Shown piece by piece: positions 1 to 9,710 of a stretch of DNA of 64,000 nucleotides. The number at the start of each line of letters is the position of its first letter. Position 1 is the first letter of the stretch. The notes under the pieces are model-generated. The model was given only the letters and a program-made list of their open reading frames with translations, was not told the origin of the DNA and did no database searches. Both the position numbers and the translations under genes were made by a program. This DNA comes from Nansenia antarctica. Taxonomy: Eukaryota; Chordata; Actinopteri; Argentiniformes; Microstomatidae. The stretch covers positions 67,585,063-67,649,062 of the forward strand of contig OZ022344.1 in assembly GCA_963989245.1 (NCBI GenBank). The letters run 5' to 3'.

Positions 1-283
1 CAGATAGACGACTAGGGTTGTCATATTGCACAATAGTATTATTTCACATTTATTTAAAGTGTCACAGTTTGCAGGCTTGAAATGTACATGTTTGTGCCTC
101 AGCACTACACCTGATTTTTTCAGTCCAGCAGCTGCCATCAATCCGTCCAGACTGTCCAGGGCCCAGAACTTAGGTCTTTGCTGTGTTCAGGGCCTGGACG
201 GCCCTGTGGTAGAAGCTGTTCTTCAGTCTGTTTGTCCTTGCGGCCAGGGTCCTGAACCGCCTTTTCGAGGGCAGCAATGGTAA
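1..283 (-). mobile_element. Rex1-like LINE 3' fragment
   Basis: The sequence matches the 3' part of the Rex1-like elements at 32738-33020 and 50836-51120 in this window, in the same orientation. It stops abruptly at about 283, where the Ig-locus flank (aatggtaaatgtgaagag) starts. It is truncated and non-functional. Confidence 0.7.
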
Positions 284-703
284 ATGTGAAGAGTCATCAG
301 TTTCATGTGGAGCTCACACACAGACTGTACTGACTCTGGCCACTAGAGAGAGACATAATAGTGATTTTTGAAGAATTGAGACATTACTGTTTCAGTTTAT
401 TACTATAAGATCCCCATTGGCTGTTACATCAGCAACAGCTACTCATACAGCTACTGTATAAGAAAGTAGTAGAGTTAAAAGAGCCCTAACTCAATTCTTT
501 ACTTCTAATCATCCTCTGCTTCCTACAGAGCCTGCCTCTGTCTGGTTCTGGTCCTGTCCATGTGGAACTGCTGCTCTCTCTCCTCACAGCACACAGCATC
601 AAGCCTGACTCCACTGATCTCTTCAACTGCACTTCCTGTAGGACCATTTTAGACAGTGAAACTATTTAACTGGTAGACTGGGAGCTGTGGAAGTGAAAGT
701 CAC

Positions 704-711
704 ATTTGCAT
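704..711 (+). promoter_or_regulatory. octamer ATTTGCAT in the C 3' flank
   Basis: An exact ATTTGCAT Oct-factor site lies about 720 bp past the end of C exon 1. The copy behind the second C exon keeps it at 6912-6919. No V segment follows either site, so an enhancer element is one possibility. Confidence 0.35.
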
Positions 712-873
712 CTAGTCAGGGTGGGGTGGTTCTGCTCCTCTCAGAATAGAGCAGCCCTGTCACCAGATGGCCACCCATCCCCAGGGGCCTTAGACTGAGA
801 AACATCAATGAAACCACTTACAAACTCAGGTAGTTTTGAATGATTTGGACATTTGACCCTTTATTTAAACCTG

Positions 874-877
<4 letters not shown>

Positions 878-960
<83 letters not shown>
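878..960. repeat. (GT)n microsatellite
   Basis: Nearly pure GT dinucleotide tract with one GC interruption. The matching tract at 8274-8357 lies in the duplicated flank. Confidence 0.95.
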
Positions 961-961
<1 letters not shown>

Positions 962-1204
962 ATCAATCACCTCTTTATCAAACGTATCAAACTGTAAAGA
1001 ATGATGTGACAGGATTCTGTGTATGGAGCTAGACCATGTGGTTTGAGAGCATAGCAGCATCTGTAGCAGGTATCACAATGGACTGAATGGACATCTCTTC
1101 AGTCATGATGGCCCAGTTATGCCTGACAATAGGCTACGTCACAATAAATTAACATTTGAGTTAATAAAATCCAAATAGCAGTGTTTATGATTCAATCAGA
1201 TATC

Positions 1205-1210
1205 TTTATT
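1205..1210 (-). terminator. polyadenylation signal of C1
   Basis: AATAAA on the minus strand, about 220 bp past the C1 stop codon. The duplicate behind C2 is at 8600-8605. Confidence 0.55.
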
Positions 1211-1430
1211 GTCCTCTGAACTGCATTGAAGCATCAAAGCGCACATGAACCAGCAGAAACACATCAACACTAACACTGATACAACCTCAGTCTACAGAGT
1301 GGAGTGACACCTGGGCTCTAGTAAAGGCTCCTGTTTCTATGTGACTCTATGTAGGCTAGAGAATAGCTGAGCACAGAACAGAGTCAAAGCAGAGGACTCA
1401 GCCAGTCTCCACAGGGGGGTGTGAGGGGAC

Positions 1431-1747
1431 CTAGTCAGAACACTGGTCTCTCCTCAGTATCTGAGTGACCGTAGGCTGTGAGCTCTGGTGGGCCTCACAG
1501 GACACCGTCCCTGCCTTGGTCCACTCCTCAGCAGTGAGAGTCAGGGTGCTGCTCCAGCTGTACAGGCCGTCCTTCTCCAGGACCCCGCGGCTGGCCTCCT
1601 GCGCCTTGTTGTTCCCGTCCACATTCCATCTCGTTGTCCAGTCTGAGGGGAAGCCCTTGTTGGCCAGGCACATCAGTGTGGCCGTACTCTTACTGGACAA
1701 CTCCTCACTAGAGGGGGGCAGGACCGTGAGGGTGGGGGCACGGTTAC
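1431..1747 (-). CDS. immunoglobulin light chain constant exon (C1, kappa type)
   Basis: This exon encodes the single C domain of a secreted or receptor-associated light chain. It opens after a minus-strand acceptor (TTCTAG) and reads NRAPTLTVLPPSSEEL, followed by the first intradomain cysteine (LMCLANKGFP), the conserved tryptophan (RWNVDG), the second cysteine (GTVSCEAHQ) and a terminal RRDQCSD whose cysteine would bond the heavy chain. The exon is 317 nt and the first codon is completed by the last base of J (phase 1). The J segments lie upstream at 2362 and 2724 on the same strand, and an AATAAA lies downstream at 1205. It is the only undamaged C exon in the window, so all productive local chains may depend on it. 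The kappa-type call rests on the RSS arrangement of the locus. Confidence 0.9.
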
Positions 1748-2361
1748 CTAGAACACACACCATACTTAGTCATGAACTATGGCACAAGAGTCACTGATGA
1801 TCACTATCTAAATATGCAGTAGTGATTTAGAAATGTCTCAACATAGGAATTTAATTTGATCAGTCCTATGAAGAAAATACTAAAAAGTCAACCAAAAAGC
1901 GACAGATGAACCGTACAAACTATAAATAAGTTGTTTATATGATCAGAATATTATGTTTAGTATTCACACACTTAGAGAATTCTTAAATGACTTTCTTCAA
2001 ACATGGCATGAAGTTGGATGTTCAATACATAACTCAGAACTATAGTAACCTAACAACACTTCAGGTAACATGCAATGATAACTGCAATAACTGATACATT
2101 TACTAGTTGTTCCCAGAATGACACTCAGAAAATCCCCCCCAAAATACACATGATATAATTTGACAATTTGATTTGCTAAATTATCAAATTAAATAAGACT
2201 CAGTCTATACACGTTTAGGCAAAAACCTTTAGAATGAATAATAAAGAAGGCAACTTTTAGAATAAATTATTCTTAAATATTCCTAGGTGTTAGAAAGTAA
2301 GTAGATAAATTACATTACTCTGAACTGACCAGAAAAGAAACATTGAAAGTGTATCACTTAC
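1748..2361 (-). other. J-C intron of cluster 1
   Basis: AT-rich intron between the C1 acceptor (after 1747) and the J1 donor (before 2362). Copies of it occur at 9142-13007, split by a Gypsy element, and at about 17080-17623. Confidence 0.7.
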
Positions 2362-2399
2362 TTCCAACATCAAGTCTGGTGCCGCTACCAAAAGTGTAC
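2362..2399 (-). CDS. light chain joining segment J1
   Basis: A 38-nt J segment reading YTFGSGTRLDVG, with the FGSG bulge motif, followed on the minus strand by a donor (GGAA|GTAAGT). Splicing to C1 gives ...LDVGSNRAPT in frame. Its RSS lies on the high-coordinate side with a 23-bp spacer, as in kappa J segments. Confidence 0.9.
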
Positions 2400-2438
2400 C
2401 ACAGTGATACAATCCCTATTACTGACTGTACAAAAACC
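2400..2438 (-). promoter_or_regulatory. 23-RSS of J1
   Basis: Heptamer CACTGTG (2400-2406), 23-bp spacer, nonamer GGTTTTTGT (2430-2438), read on the minus strand; both are consensus. Confidence 0.9.
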
Positions 2439-2723
2439 TCCCTCTCATTGTGCAGATGGATATGAACGTTTTTAGACTCATATTCATTTCTTAAACTGAA
2501 AACCTCAAACACCGACTTACATTTATACCATTCTCTTTGTTTATTAAAATTACATTTTAAATATGATTGCCAATGCTAATATAAATGTTATTTAATTCAA
2601 TGTTGTACTGCAGTGTACTTTCTCAATAAATAATACTTTTGAAATATTGCTCAAACATGAAATGAAATAATTTGATGCAATGTGAAAAAGTGAATACAGT
2701 TGTTAACTTTGTAGTTTACTTAC

Positions 2724-2761
2724 TGCCAACATCCAGTCTGGTGCCGCTACCAAAAGTCCAC
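2724..2761 (-). CDS. light chain joining segment J2
   Basis: A 38-nt J segment reading WTFGSGTRLDVG with a GGCA|GTAAGT donor. It is paralogous to J4 and J6 and sits upstream of J1 in transcription order. It can splice to C1 in the same phase as J1. Confidence 0.9.
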
Positions 2762-2800
2762 CACAGTGATTGAGTGTAACTGAACGGCCGTACAAAAACC
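2762..2800 (-). promoter_or_regulatory. 23-RSS of J2
   Basis: Heptamer CACTGTG (2762-2768), 23-bp spacer, nonamer GGTTTTTGT (2792-2800) on the minus strand. Confidence 0.9.
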
Positions 2801-3587
2801 TCTGTCCTGTAAAGCTGCAGCTCCAACAATACAGATCTCACAAAGACAATCTCATTCAACACAAATCTCATCCAACAACCCCAAAGGCGATGGAACACTT
2901 CATAAGATCTCTGTCAATAATAACTTGATATTGTGATTTAAATCCAGATATGTGTCTTTTTCCTCTTGTGTTTACCAGCTGTCCTCATAGACACACAGCA
3001 GCCAGAGTCCAGCATTAGATCCAGTGTTTGTATTCCTCCATATTGTCCATGACAGAGTTGTTGTATATTCCTTAGTTGTATATTCCTTTATTAAAGATGT
3101 TGATCACAGACTGAACAGTGGAGGTGAAGTCACAGAGGACAGACACCACTAACAGAGGAATCCCACCAGCTTTAGTTGGCACAAGTGTTCACTAGCTGAT
3201 TTGAGGAACTTAAAAGTCCAAGCATGAGAGAGCAGGCTGTTGATAACACTTCTGACTAGGCCTACATGAGGAACAGCATCACTTGTTAGGGTCTTTGATA
3301 CATCACTACACAAATGCAGGGAAATAAAAGTAAAGCAACAATTAAATATGTTACTGTTTCATACAGTTTGTTGTTGTAAAAAATTATGTTTGACTACTCT
3401 TGAATAACCTCACTTCATTGCATCAGACAATACATTATCCAAGCATTATGTGAGTGATTATTTTATGTCTAAAATAAGAAATTACATTTACTTTATTTGA
3501 AAAAAAGCTCAATACATACAGGATTCAGCATGCTTAATAGTTCAACACTCTCAAGGGGATGTCCCCATTTACTGACTTGAAACCTGA
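2801..3587. other. J-V spacer, cluster 1
   Basis: Non-coding spacer between J2 and the V1 promoter, repeated at 13451-14288 and 18069-18915. The cluster 1 copy lacks a short block present in the others near 13707-13735. I see no gene in it. Confidence 0.6.
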
Positions 3588-3595
3588 ATTTGCAT
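3588..3595 (+). promoter_or_regulatory. V1 promoter octamer
   Basis: ATTTGCAT about 100 bp upstream of the V1 start codon, the standard Ig V promoter element that binds Oct-1/Oct-2. Confidence 0.75.
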
Positions 3596-3695
3596 AATAC
3601 TTTCTGACTTACTGCTCCATAAGTGCTTCCAGCCTTGTGAGTTCAACACTTCATGACTGAGAACCGTCCTTCATGACAACAGAATCACAACAACA

Positions 3696-4191
3696 ATGAC
3701 TTCCATCACCATCTTCATCTGGACATTTGCTCTCTGGATTCAAGGTGAGATCTGAAGTCATGAATACCACACAAATGTACTTGTTCATTGATATACATTC
3801 TCTAGTTCTGCCTCAATGCTAATATAACCTTGGGCTCCGTTTACATGTCAAGTATTCATTTGTTTTGCAGGATCCACTGGACAGTATGTTGTAACCCAGA
3901 GTCCTGTAGTGAAAGCTGTGTCATTGGGACAGTCAGTCAGTCTCAGCTGTAAAGTTAGCAGTGCTGTATATACAGAGAGTACTTATGGAGACCGTCTAGC
4001 CTGGTACCAACAAAGACCTGGAGAAGCTCCTAAACTCTTCATTTACTTAGCTAAAACACTTCAGTCTGGGACTCCATCTAGATTCAGTGGCAGTGGATCT
4101 GGGAGTGACTTCACTCTGACCATCAGTGGAGTCCAGGCTGCAGATGCAGGAGATTACTACTGTCAGAGTTACCACAGTCCTTATGTGTTCA
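3696..4191 (+). CDS. light chain variable segment V1
   Basis: Exons 3696-3744 and 3871-4191. The leader exon encodes MTSITIFIWTFALWIQ, a hydrophobic signal peptide, with donor AAG|GTGAGA; the acceptor is TTTTGCAG. The V exon carries the first cysteine (SLSCKVSS), the core tryptophan (LAWYQQRP), the RFSGSGSGSDFTLTISG framework and YYCQS before CDR3. Germline CDR3 ends YHSPYV at a consensus 12-RSS. The segment is unrearranged, open throughout, and opposite in strand to J and C, so joining requires inversion. It lies 1.3 kb from the nearest J. The family is kappa-like by FR3 and RSS type. Confidence 0.9.
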
Positions 4192-4219
4192 CACAGTGAT
4201 ACAGAGCCGTACAAAAACC
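4192..4219 (+). promoter_or_regulatory. 12-RSS of V1
   Basis: CACAGTG (4192-4198), 12-bp spacer, ACAAAAACC (4211-4219). Confidence 0.92.
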
Positions 4220-5225
4220 TCCCTCAGTCAGACTGCACAGTGACTGCACTGCTACAGCTGGGACCTACTGCAGGTGCTGAGGGGGAAGAGACAGTGACAT
4301 GGAACACTGACTGAACTATGATACACTGATCTGAATATAAGTGTTGCTGACAATACAATATGTAAACTCATCCAACCTCATACCAATGAAGTCCTGGAGT
4401 GGTTTCAAGCTGTTGAAAATGTAGTAAGATGATGATTTGAGAAGTGGAAGCACATACACAATCTTACCAATGTCAAAAGTCCCGAATATACTCCAGTTTA
4501 ACGTCTTAAATGATGTGTGTCACTGTGGGTGAAGATGCTCCATGCAGGGTGTAGCTTTGCTGACCTGTACATTTTGACTTTCCACTCTAATTTAGTCCCA
4601 GTATTGATTAGTGAATTTATCATTTATCATGACTCACAGTAGAATATGATCACTGTTCCATCACAATAGTGAATAACAATAGACCAAGACAGAACATCTC
4701 GCTGTCCACAATATGAGATGTACAGAGCATCTATTCAATGGTAAATGTGAAGAGTCATCAGTTTCATGTGGAGCTCACACACAGACTGTACTGACTCTTA
4801 CTGTTAGTTTATTAATAACTTAAAAGTCCAAGCATGAATGACCAGGCTGTTGATAACCTTTCTGACTAGGCCTACATGAGGAACAACATTACTTGTTAGG
4901 CTCTTTGTTACTTCACTACACAAATGCAGAGATATGAAAGTAAAACAGCATTTAACATTTTTAGCTTTTTTTGCAGTTTATTGTTGTAAAGATGTAAGTT
5001 TGACTACTCTTGAAACCTCACTTAATTGCATTAGACAATACATTATAGAAGCATTATGTGTGTGATTATTTTAAGTCTAAAATTAGAAATGACCTTTACT
5101 TCATTTTATTTTTATATATATATTTAAAAATTGCTCAATACATATTCGTATAGAGGAAGAAGCACACTTATCAGTTCAACATTCTCAAGGGTATGTCCCC
5201 ATCTACTGAAATAGACTTGAAACTA
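4220..5225. other. V1-V2 spacer
   Basis: AT-rich non-coding DNA repeated between V3 and V4 (about 14927-15935). It is part of the duplicated cluster unit and contains no gene. Confidence 0.6.
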
Positions 5226-5233
5226 ATTTGCAT
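5226..5233 (+). promoter_or_regulatory. V2 promoter octamer
   Basis: ATTTGCAT about 100 bp before the V2 start codon. Confidence 0.75.
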
Positions 5234-5333
5234 AATACTTTCTGACTTACTGCTCCATAAGTGCTTCCAGCCTTGTGAGTTCAACACTTCATGACTGAGA
5301 ACCGTCCTTCACGACAACAAAACCACAACAACA

Positions 5334-5835
5334 ATGACTTCCATCACCATCTTCATCTGGACATTTGCTCTCTGGATTCAAGGTGAGATCTGAAGTCATG
5401 AATATCACATAAATGTACTTGTTCATTGATATACATTCTATAGTTCTGCCTCAACACTGATATAGCCTTGGGCTCCGTTTACATGTCAAGTATTCATTTG
5501 TTTTGCAGGATCCACTGGACAGTATGTTTTAACCCAGAGTCCTGCATTGAAAGCTGTGTCATTGGGACAGTCAGCCAGTCTCAGCTGTAAAGTTAGCAGT
5601 GCTGTATATACAGAGAGTACTTATGGCCGTCTAGCCTGGTACCAACAAAGACCTGGAGAAGCTCCTAAACTCCTCATTTACTTTGCTAAAACACTTGAGT
5701 CTGGGACTCCATCTAGATTCAGTGGCAGTGGATCTGGGAGTGACTTCACTCTGACCATCAGTGGAGTCCAGGCTGCAGATGCAGGAGATTACTACTGTCA
5801 GAGTTTCCACTATCCTAATAGCAAATATGTGTTCA
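5334..5835 (+). CDS. light chain variable segment V2
   Basis: Exons 5334-5382 (leader, same 16 residues as V1) and 5509-5835. All framework hallmarks are present: SLSCKVSS, LAWYQQRP, SGSGSGSDFTLTISG and YYCQS. Compared with V1 it lacks one CDR1 codon (TYGRLAW versus TYGDRLAW), and its germline CDR3 is longer (FHYPNSKYV). The reading frame is intact. The adjoining heptamer is changed to CACAGGG, so although the exon looks functional its rearrangement frequency may be lowered. Orientation and leader splicing are as for the other V segments. Confidence 0.88.
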
Positions 5836-5863
5836 CACAGGGATACAGAGCCGTACAAAAACC
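5836..5863 (+). promoter_or_regulatory. 12-RSS of V2, variant heptamer
   Basis: The heptamer is CACAGGG (5836-5842), with G in place of T at position 6. The 12-bp spacer and nonamer ACAAAAACC (5855-5863) match the other V segments. The essential CAC is kept. Confidence 0.85.
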
Positions 5864-6354
5864 TCCCTCAGTCAGACTGCACAGTGACTGCACTGCTACA
5901 GCTGGGACCCACTGCAGGTGCTGAGGGGGAAGAGACAGTGACACGGAACACTGACTGAACTATGATACGGTGATCTGAATATAACAGTGTTGCTGACAAT
6001 ACAATATGTCAACTCATCCAACCTCATACCAATGAAGTCCTGGAGTGGTTTCAAGCTGATGAAAATGTAGTAAGATGATGACTTGAGAAGTGGAAGCACA
6101 TACACAATCTTACCAATGTCCAAAGTCCTGAATAAGACTCCAGTTTAACGTCTTAAATGATGTGTGTCACTGTGGGTGAAGATGCTCCATGCAGGGTGTA
6201 GCTTTGCTGACCTGTACATTTTGACTTTCCACTCTAATTTAGACCCAGCATTGATTGGTGAATTTATCATTTATCATGACTCACAGTAGAATATGATCAC
6301 TATTCCATCACATTAGTGAATAACAATAGACCTAGACAGAACATCTCGCTGTCC
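5864..6354. other. V2 3' flank
   Basis: Non-coding flank homologous to 4220-4710; no gene seen. Confidence 0.55.
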
Positions 6355-6360
6355 ACAATA

Positions 6361-6570
6361 GGGGTAGTGGTGGTCTAGTGGATAGTGAGTTGGACTTGTG
6401 ATTGGAAGGTTGTGAGTTCAAATCCCGCCTGAAACCACACCACTACTAGTGTGCCCTTGAGTAAGGCACTTAGCCCTCAGTTACTCCAGGGGGAATGTCC
6501 CTGTAATTCGTAATTGTAAATCGCTTTGGATTAAAAGCGTCTGCTAAATGGCAAAATTAAATTAAATTAA
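6361..6570 (+). mobile_element. tRNA-derived SINE
   Basis: It begins with an A-box-like stretch (gtggtctagtggata) and a B-box-like stretch (gttgtgagttcaaatccc), then a fish-type tail (gctttggattaaaagcgtc) and short AAATT repeats. ACAATA is duplicated at 6355-6360 and 6571-6576. The matching site after V1 (about 4712) is empty. Confidence 0.85.
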
Positions 6571-6929
6571 ACAATATGAGAGGTACAGTGCATCTATTCA
6601 ATGGTAAATGTGAAGAGTCATCAGTTTCATGTGGAGCTCACAGACTGTACTGACTCTGGCCACTATAGGGAGACAGATAGGGATTTTTTATTAATTGAGA
6701 CGTTACTGGTTTAGTTTATTAATATAAGATCCACAGAGCCTCCCTCTGTCTGGTTCTGGTCCTGTCCATGTGGAACTGCTGCTCTCTCTCCTCACAGCAC
6801 ACAGCATCAAGCCTGACTCCATTGATCTCTTCAACTGCACTTCCTGTAGGACCATTTTAGACAGTGAAACTACTTAACTGGTGGACTGGGAGCTGTGGGA
6901 GTGAAACTCACATTTGCATGTAGTCAGGG

Positions 6930-8106
6930 CAGGCGCGGATCTATGGGTGGGCCTGGGTAAAAAAATACATATTTTTTTATAATAAAATATTTTTAAAGTT
7001 TAAATTTCACTAACTAACTGTAATGTGAATAGTTTTGTCTTGGAAATGATTAAAAGTATGTATTAATACTAATAATATTCAACTTCCTCTCTTACGTTTA
7101 CATTGCTTCCTCTTTTACGTTTACTCTGATTGTTCAGTTGACCTTGACCAGTTGTTCAGTGTGCGCGCTACGATGGCTAAACAGCTAACATTGTCCCGCT
7201 TTCTTAAAAAGCCACGTCTGGAAGTCAGTGAAAATAATGAAAGTTTGGACCAGGCCTTGTCTAGAAATCTTATTTATTCACAATAACAGATGATGACGCC
7301 ACACGCCGACGTGCGGAGAGTCCGAGACAGCGCTGTAATAGTTCGGTGAAGTATATTTTTTATGAGACTTTCCAAGATTAAAACGAAGAGGGAAACATTT
7401 GTGTGGAACAACATTGTGTGTGCCTTCACTGGATATAATAATATAATACAATAGAAGCACACAACTTTACACAACAATATATGTGTATACACCAGTTTAC
7501 GTAAATCCCCTAATAAGCAGCGTTAGGTTTTGTAATAAAATGATGGATCACCACAACTGGTCCGAGCCAGGTACATGTATGATTCAACTTGAGCTTTCGG
7601 TTTGCACTGGACTGTCAACACCCACAGTTAAAAGCTTGCAAATGATAATACAGGCATTTCTTATTACAATTTCTATACTTGGTCCTCCATAGTTGATGGT
7701 TATTGGTTCATTCATTGACTATTGCGTGCGCTTGAATGCCTTGCGTGTGTGTATTATAATAACTTGTTTGGCTGTCCGTTGCATTCTCTGGGTAGACAGG
7801 TACTTTATTTATTTTCCGTTCGTTTCATGGTCTGCATAGTGATCTCCTCCAGTCCCTGCGAATATTTTGCGTGTGTGCGTGCGTGTGCGTGTGTGTGCGT
7901 GTGTGTGCATGCGTGTTGGTCGTACCCAAATGTTTCGAGCACCCACGGGCAGAAACATAAATCGGCGCCTATGATCGCGAGCCCGGTTGTGTTCCATCCA
8001 TCTGGCTGCTCATACATAGGTCTAAAACGTGCGGTGATGAGTTTCACTCAGGCCTACCCAGATTTTTCCAGGCCTACCCATCAGCCACTTTCTGTATCCG
8101 CCACTG
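6930..8106 (+). mobile_element. non-autonomous hAT element
   Basis: The ends are CAGGCGCGGATC and, inverted, CAGTGGCGGATA. They are flanked by an exact 8-bp duplication AGTCAGGG (6922-6929 and 8107-8114), the hAT signature. The uninterrupted site survives near 713-721. Near 7172 it retains an ATG followed by KQLTLSRFLKKPR, a typical N-terminus of hAT transposases of the ZMYM/TTF type, soon closed by a stop, so no transposase is made. It splits the 3' flank of cluster 2, about 0.7 kb beyond C2 in transcription order. Confidence 0.85.
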
Positions 8107-8268
8107 AGTCAGGGTGGGGTGGTTCTGCTCCTCTCAGAATAGAGCAGCCCTGTCACCAGATGGCCACCCATCCCCAGGGGCTTTAGACTGAGAAACGTCA
8201 ATGAAACCATTTACAAACTCAGGTAGTTTTGAATGATTTGGACATTTGGTTTATTTTATTTAAACCTG

Positions 8269-8273
<5 letters not shown>

Positions 8274-8357
<84 letters not shown>
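8274..8357. repeat. (GT)n microsatellite
   Basis: GT tract, counterpart of 878-960. Confidence 0.95.
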
Positions 8358-8358
<1 letters not shown>

Positions 8359-8599
8359 CAATCACCTCTTTATCAAACGTATCAAACTGTAAAGAATGAT
8401 GTGACAGGATACTGTCTACAGAGCTAGACCATGTGGTTTGAGAGCATAGCAGCATCTATAGCAGGTATCACAATGGACTGAATGGACATCTCTTCAGTCA
8501 TGATGGCCCAGTTATGCCTGACAATAGGCTACGTCACAATAAATTAACATTTGAGTTAATAAAAACCAAATAGCAGTGTTTATGATTCAATCAGATATC

Positions 8600-8605
8600 T
8601 TTATT
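8600..8605 (-). terminator. polyadenylation signal of C2
   Basis: Minus-strand AATAAA, same place relative to C2 as 1205-1210 to C1. Confidence 0.5.
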
Positions 8606-8825
8606 GTCCTCTGAACTGCATTGAAGCATCAAAGCGCACATGAACCAGCAGAAACACATCAACACTAACACTGATACAACCTCAGTCTACAGAGTGGAGT
8701 GACACCTGGGCTCTAGTAAAGGCTCCTGTTTCTATGTGACTCTATGTAGGCTAGAGAATAGCTGAGCACAGAACAGAGTCAAAGCAGAGGAATCAGCCAG
8801 TCTCCACAGGGGTGTGTGAGGGGAC

Positions 8826-9141
8826 CTAGTCAGAACACTGGTCTCTCCTCAGTATCTGAGTGACCGTAGGCTGGGAGCTCTGGTGGGCCTCACAGGACAC
8901 CGTCCCTGCCTTGGTCCACTCCTCAGCAGTGAGAGTCAGGGTGCTGCTCCAGCTGTACAGGCCGTCCTTCTCCAGGACCCCGCGGCTGGCCTCCTGCGCC
9001 TTGTTGTTCCCGTCCACATTCCATCTCATTGTCCAGTCTGAGGGAAGCCCTTGTTGGCCAGGCACATCAGTGTGGCCGTACTCTTACTGGACAGCTCCTC
9101 ACTAGAGGGGGGCAGGACCGTGAGGGTGGGGGCACGGTTAC
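8826..9141 (-). pseudogene. light chain constant exon C2, frameshifted
   Basis: This is a near-identical paralogue of C1 but 316 nt rather than 317. One G is missing in the run at 9042-9044 (the C1 counterpart at 1647-1650 has four), which breaks the frame just after the first domain cysteine. Reading from the J side, the downstream half including the second cysteine and the terminal RRDQCSD is lost. The acceptor and the AATAAA are intact. The indel is in a homopolymer, so an assembly or read error is possible. If real, J3 and J4 have no working local C exon. Confidence 0.8.
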
Positions 9142-9455
9142 CTAGAACACACACCATACTTAGACATGAACTATGGCACAAGAGTCAGTGATGATCACTA
9201 TCTAAATATGCAGTAGTGATTTAGAAATGTCTCAACATAGGAATTTAATTTGATCAGTCCTATGAAGAAAATACTAAAAAGTCAACCAAAAAGCGTCATA
9301 TGAACAGTACAAACTATAAATAAGTTGTTTACATAACTCAGAACTATAGTAACCTAACAACACTTCAGGTAACATGCAGTGATAATTGCAATAACTGATA
9401 CATTTACTAGTTGTTCCCAGAATGACACTCAGAAAATCCTAAAAAGCATACATAT
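9142..9455 (-). other. J-C intron of cluster 2, C-proximal part
   Basis: Copy of 1748-2155, shortened by a small deletion, ending at the Gypsy insertion site. Confidence 0.65.
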
Positions 9456-9675
9456 TGTAACGTCCCAACTTGGACAGTGGTGGAATAACAACAGATAGCT
9501 TCTCTCATTTAACTGATCCTTTAATTGTTTAACTCGCATACCAACTTTCCCAATTCACCGGAGTCCTTCCTCTCTCCACGGTCTCAACAACAACCACCAC
9601 ACGCATGCGCCCACCTCCACCAATCACAGTGGTGCATTGGCACACATGACACAACACAGTAACAGGGTTGCTACA
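9456..9675 (-). repeat. Gypsy 3' LTR
   Basis: 220 bp, near-identical to 12572-12791; one visible difference is cacagtggtg versus cacaggggtg. Confidence 0.9.
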
Positions 9676-9710
9676 CTGCTCCCCCCTTACAAAGGCCCTC
9701 GCCCCGAGGG

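Larger units (their letters stand above)
284..1204. other. 3' flank of light-chain C exon 1
   Basis: There is no coding region here. The stretch is duplicated downstream of the second C exon (about 6598-8599, interrupted there by a hAT element). It holds an octamer motif at 704-711 and a (GT)n tract. Since the C exon is on the minus strand, this is the 3' flank, where light-chain enhancers often lie; that role is inferred only. Confidence 0.5.

Noticed and set aside
818..1060. His/Thr-rich open frame
   Set aside because: It is a GT/CA microsatellite translation; similar frames at 7805, 25435, 32356 and 50399 were dropped for the same reason.
6361..6440. tRNA gene
   Set aside because: The A/B-box-like head belongs to a SINE with a fish-type tail and a target duplication.
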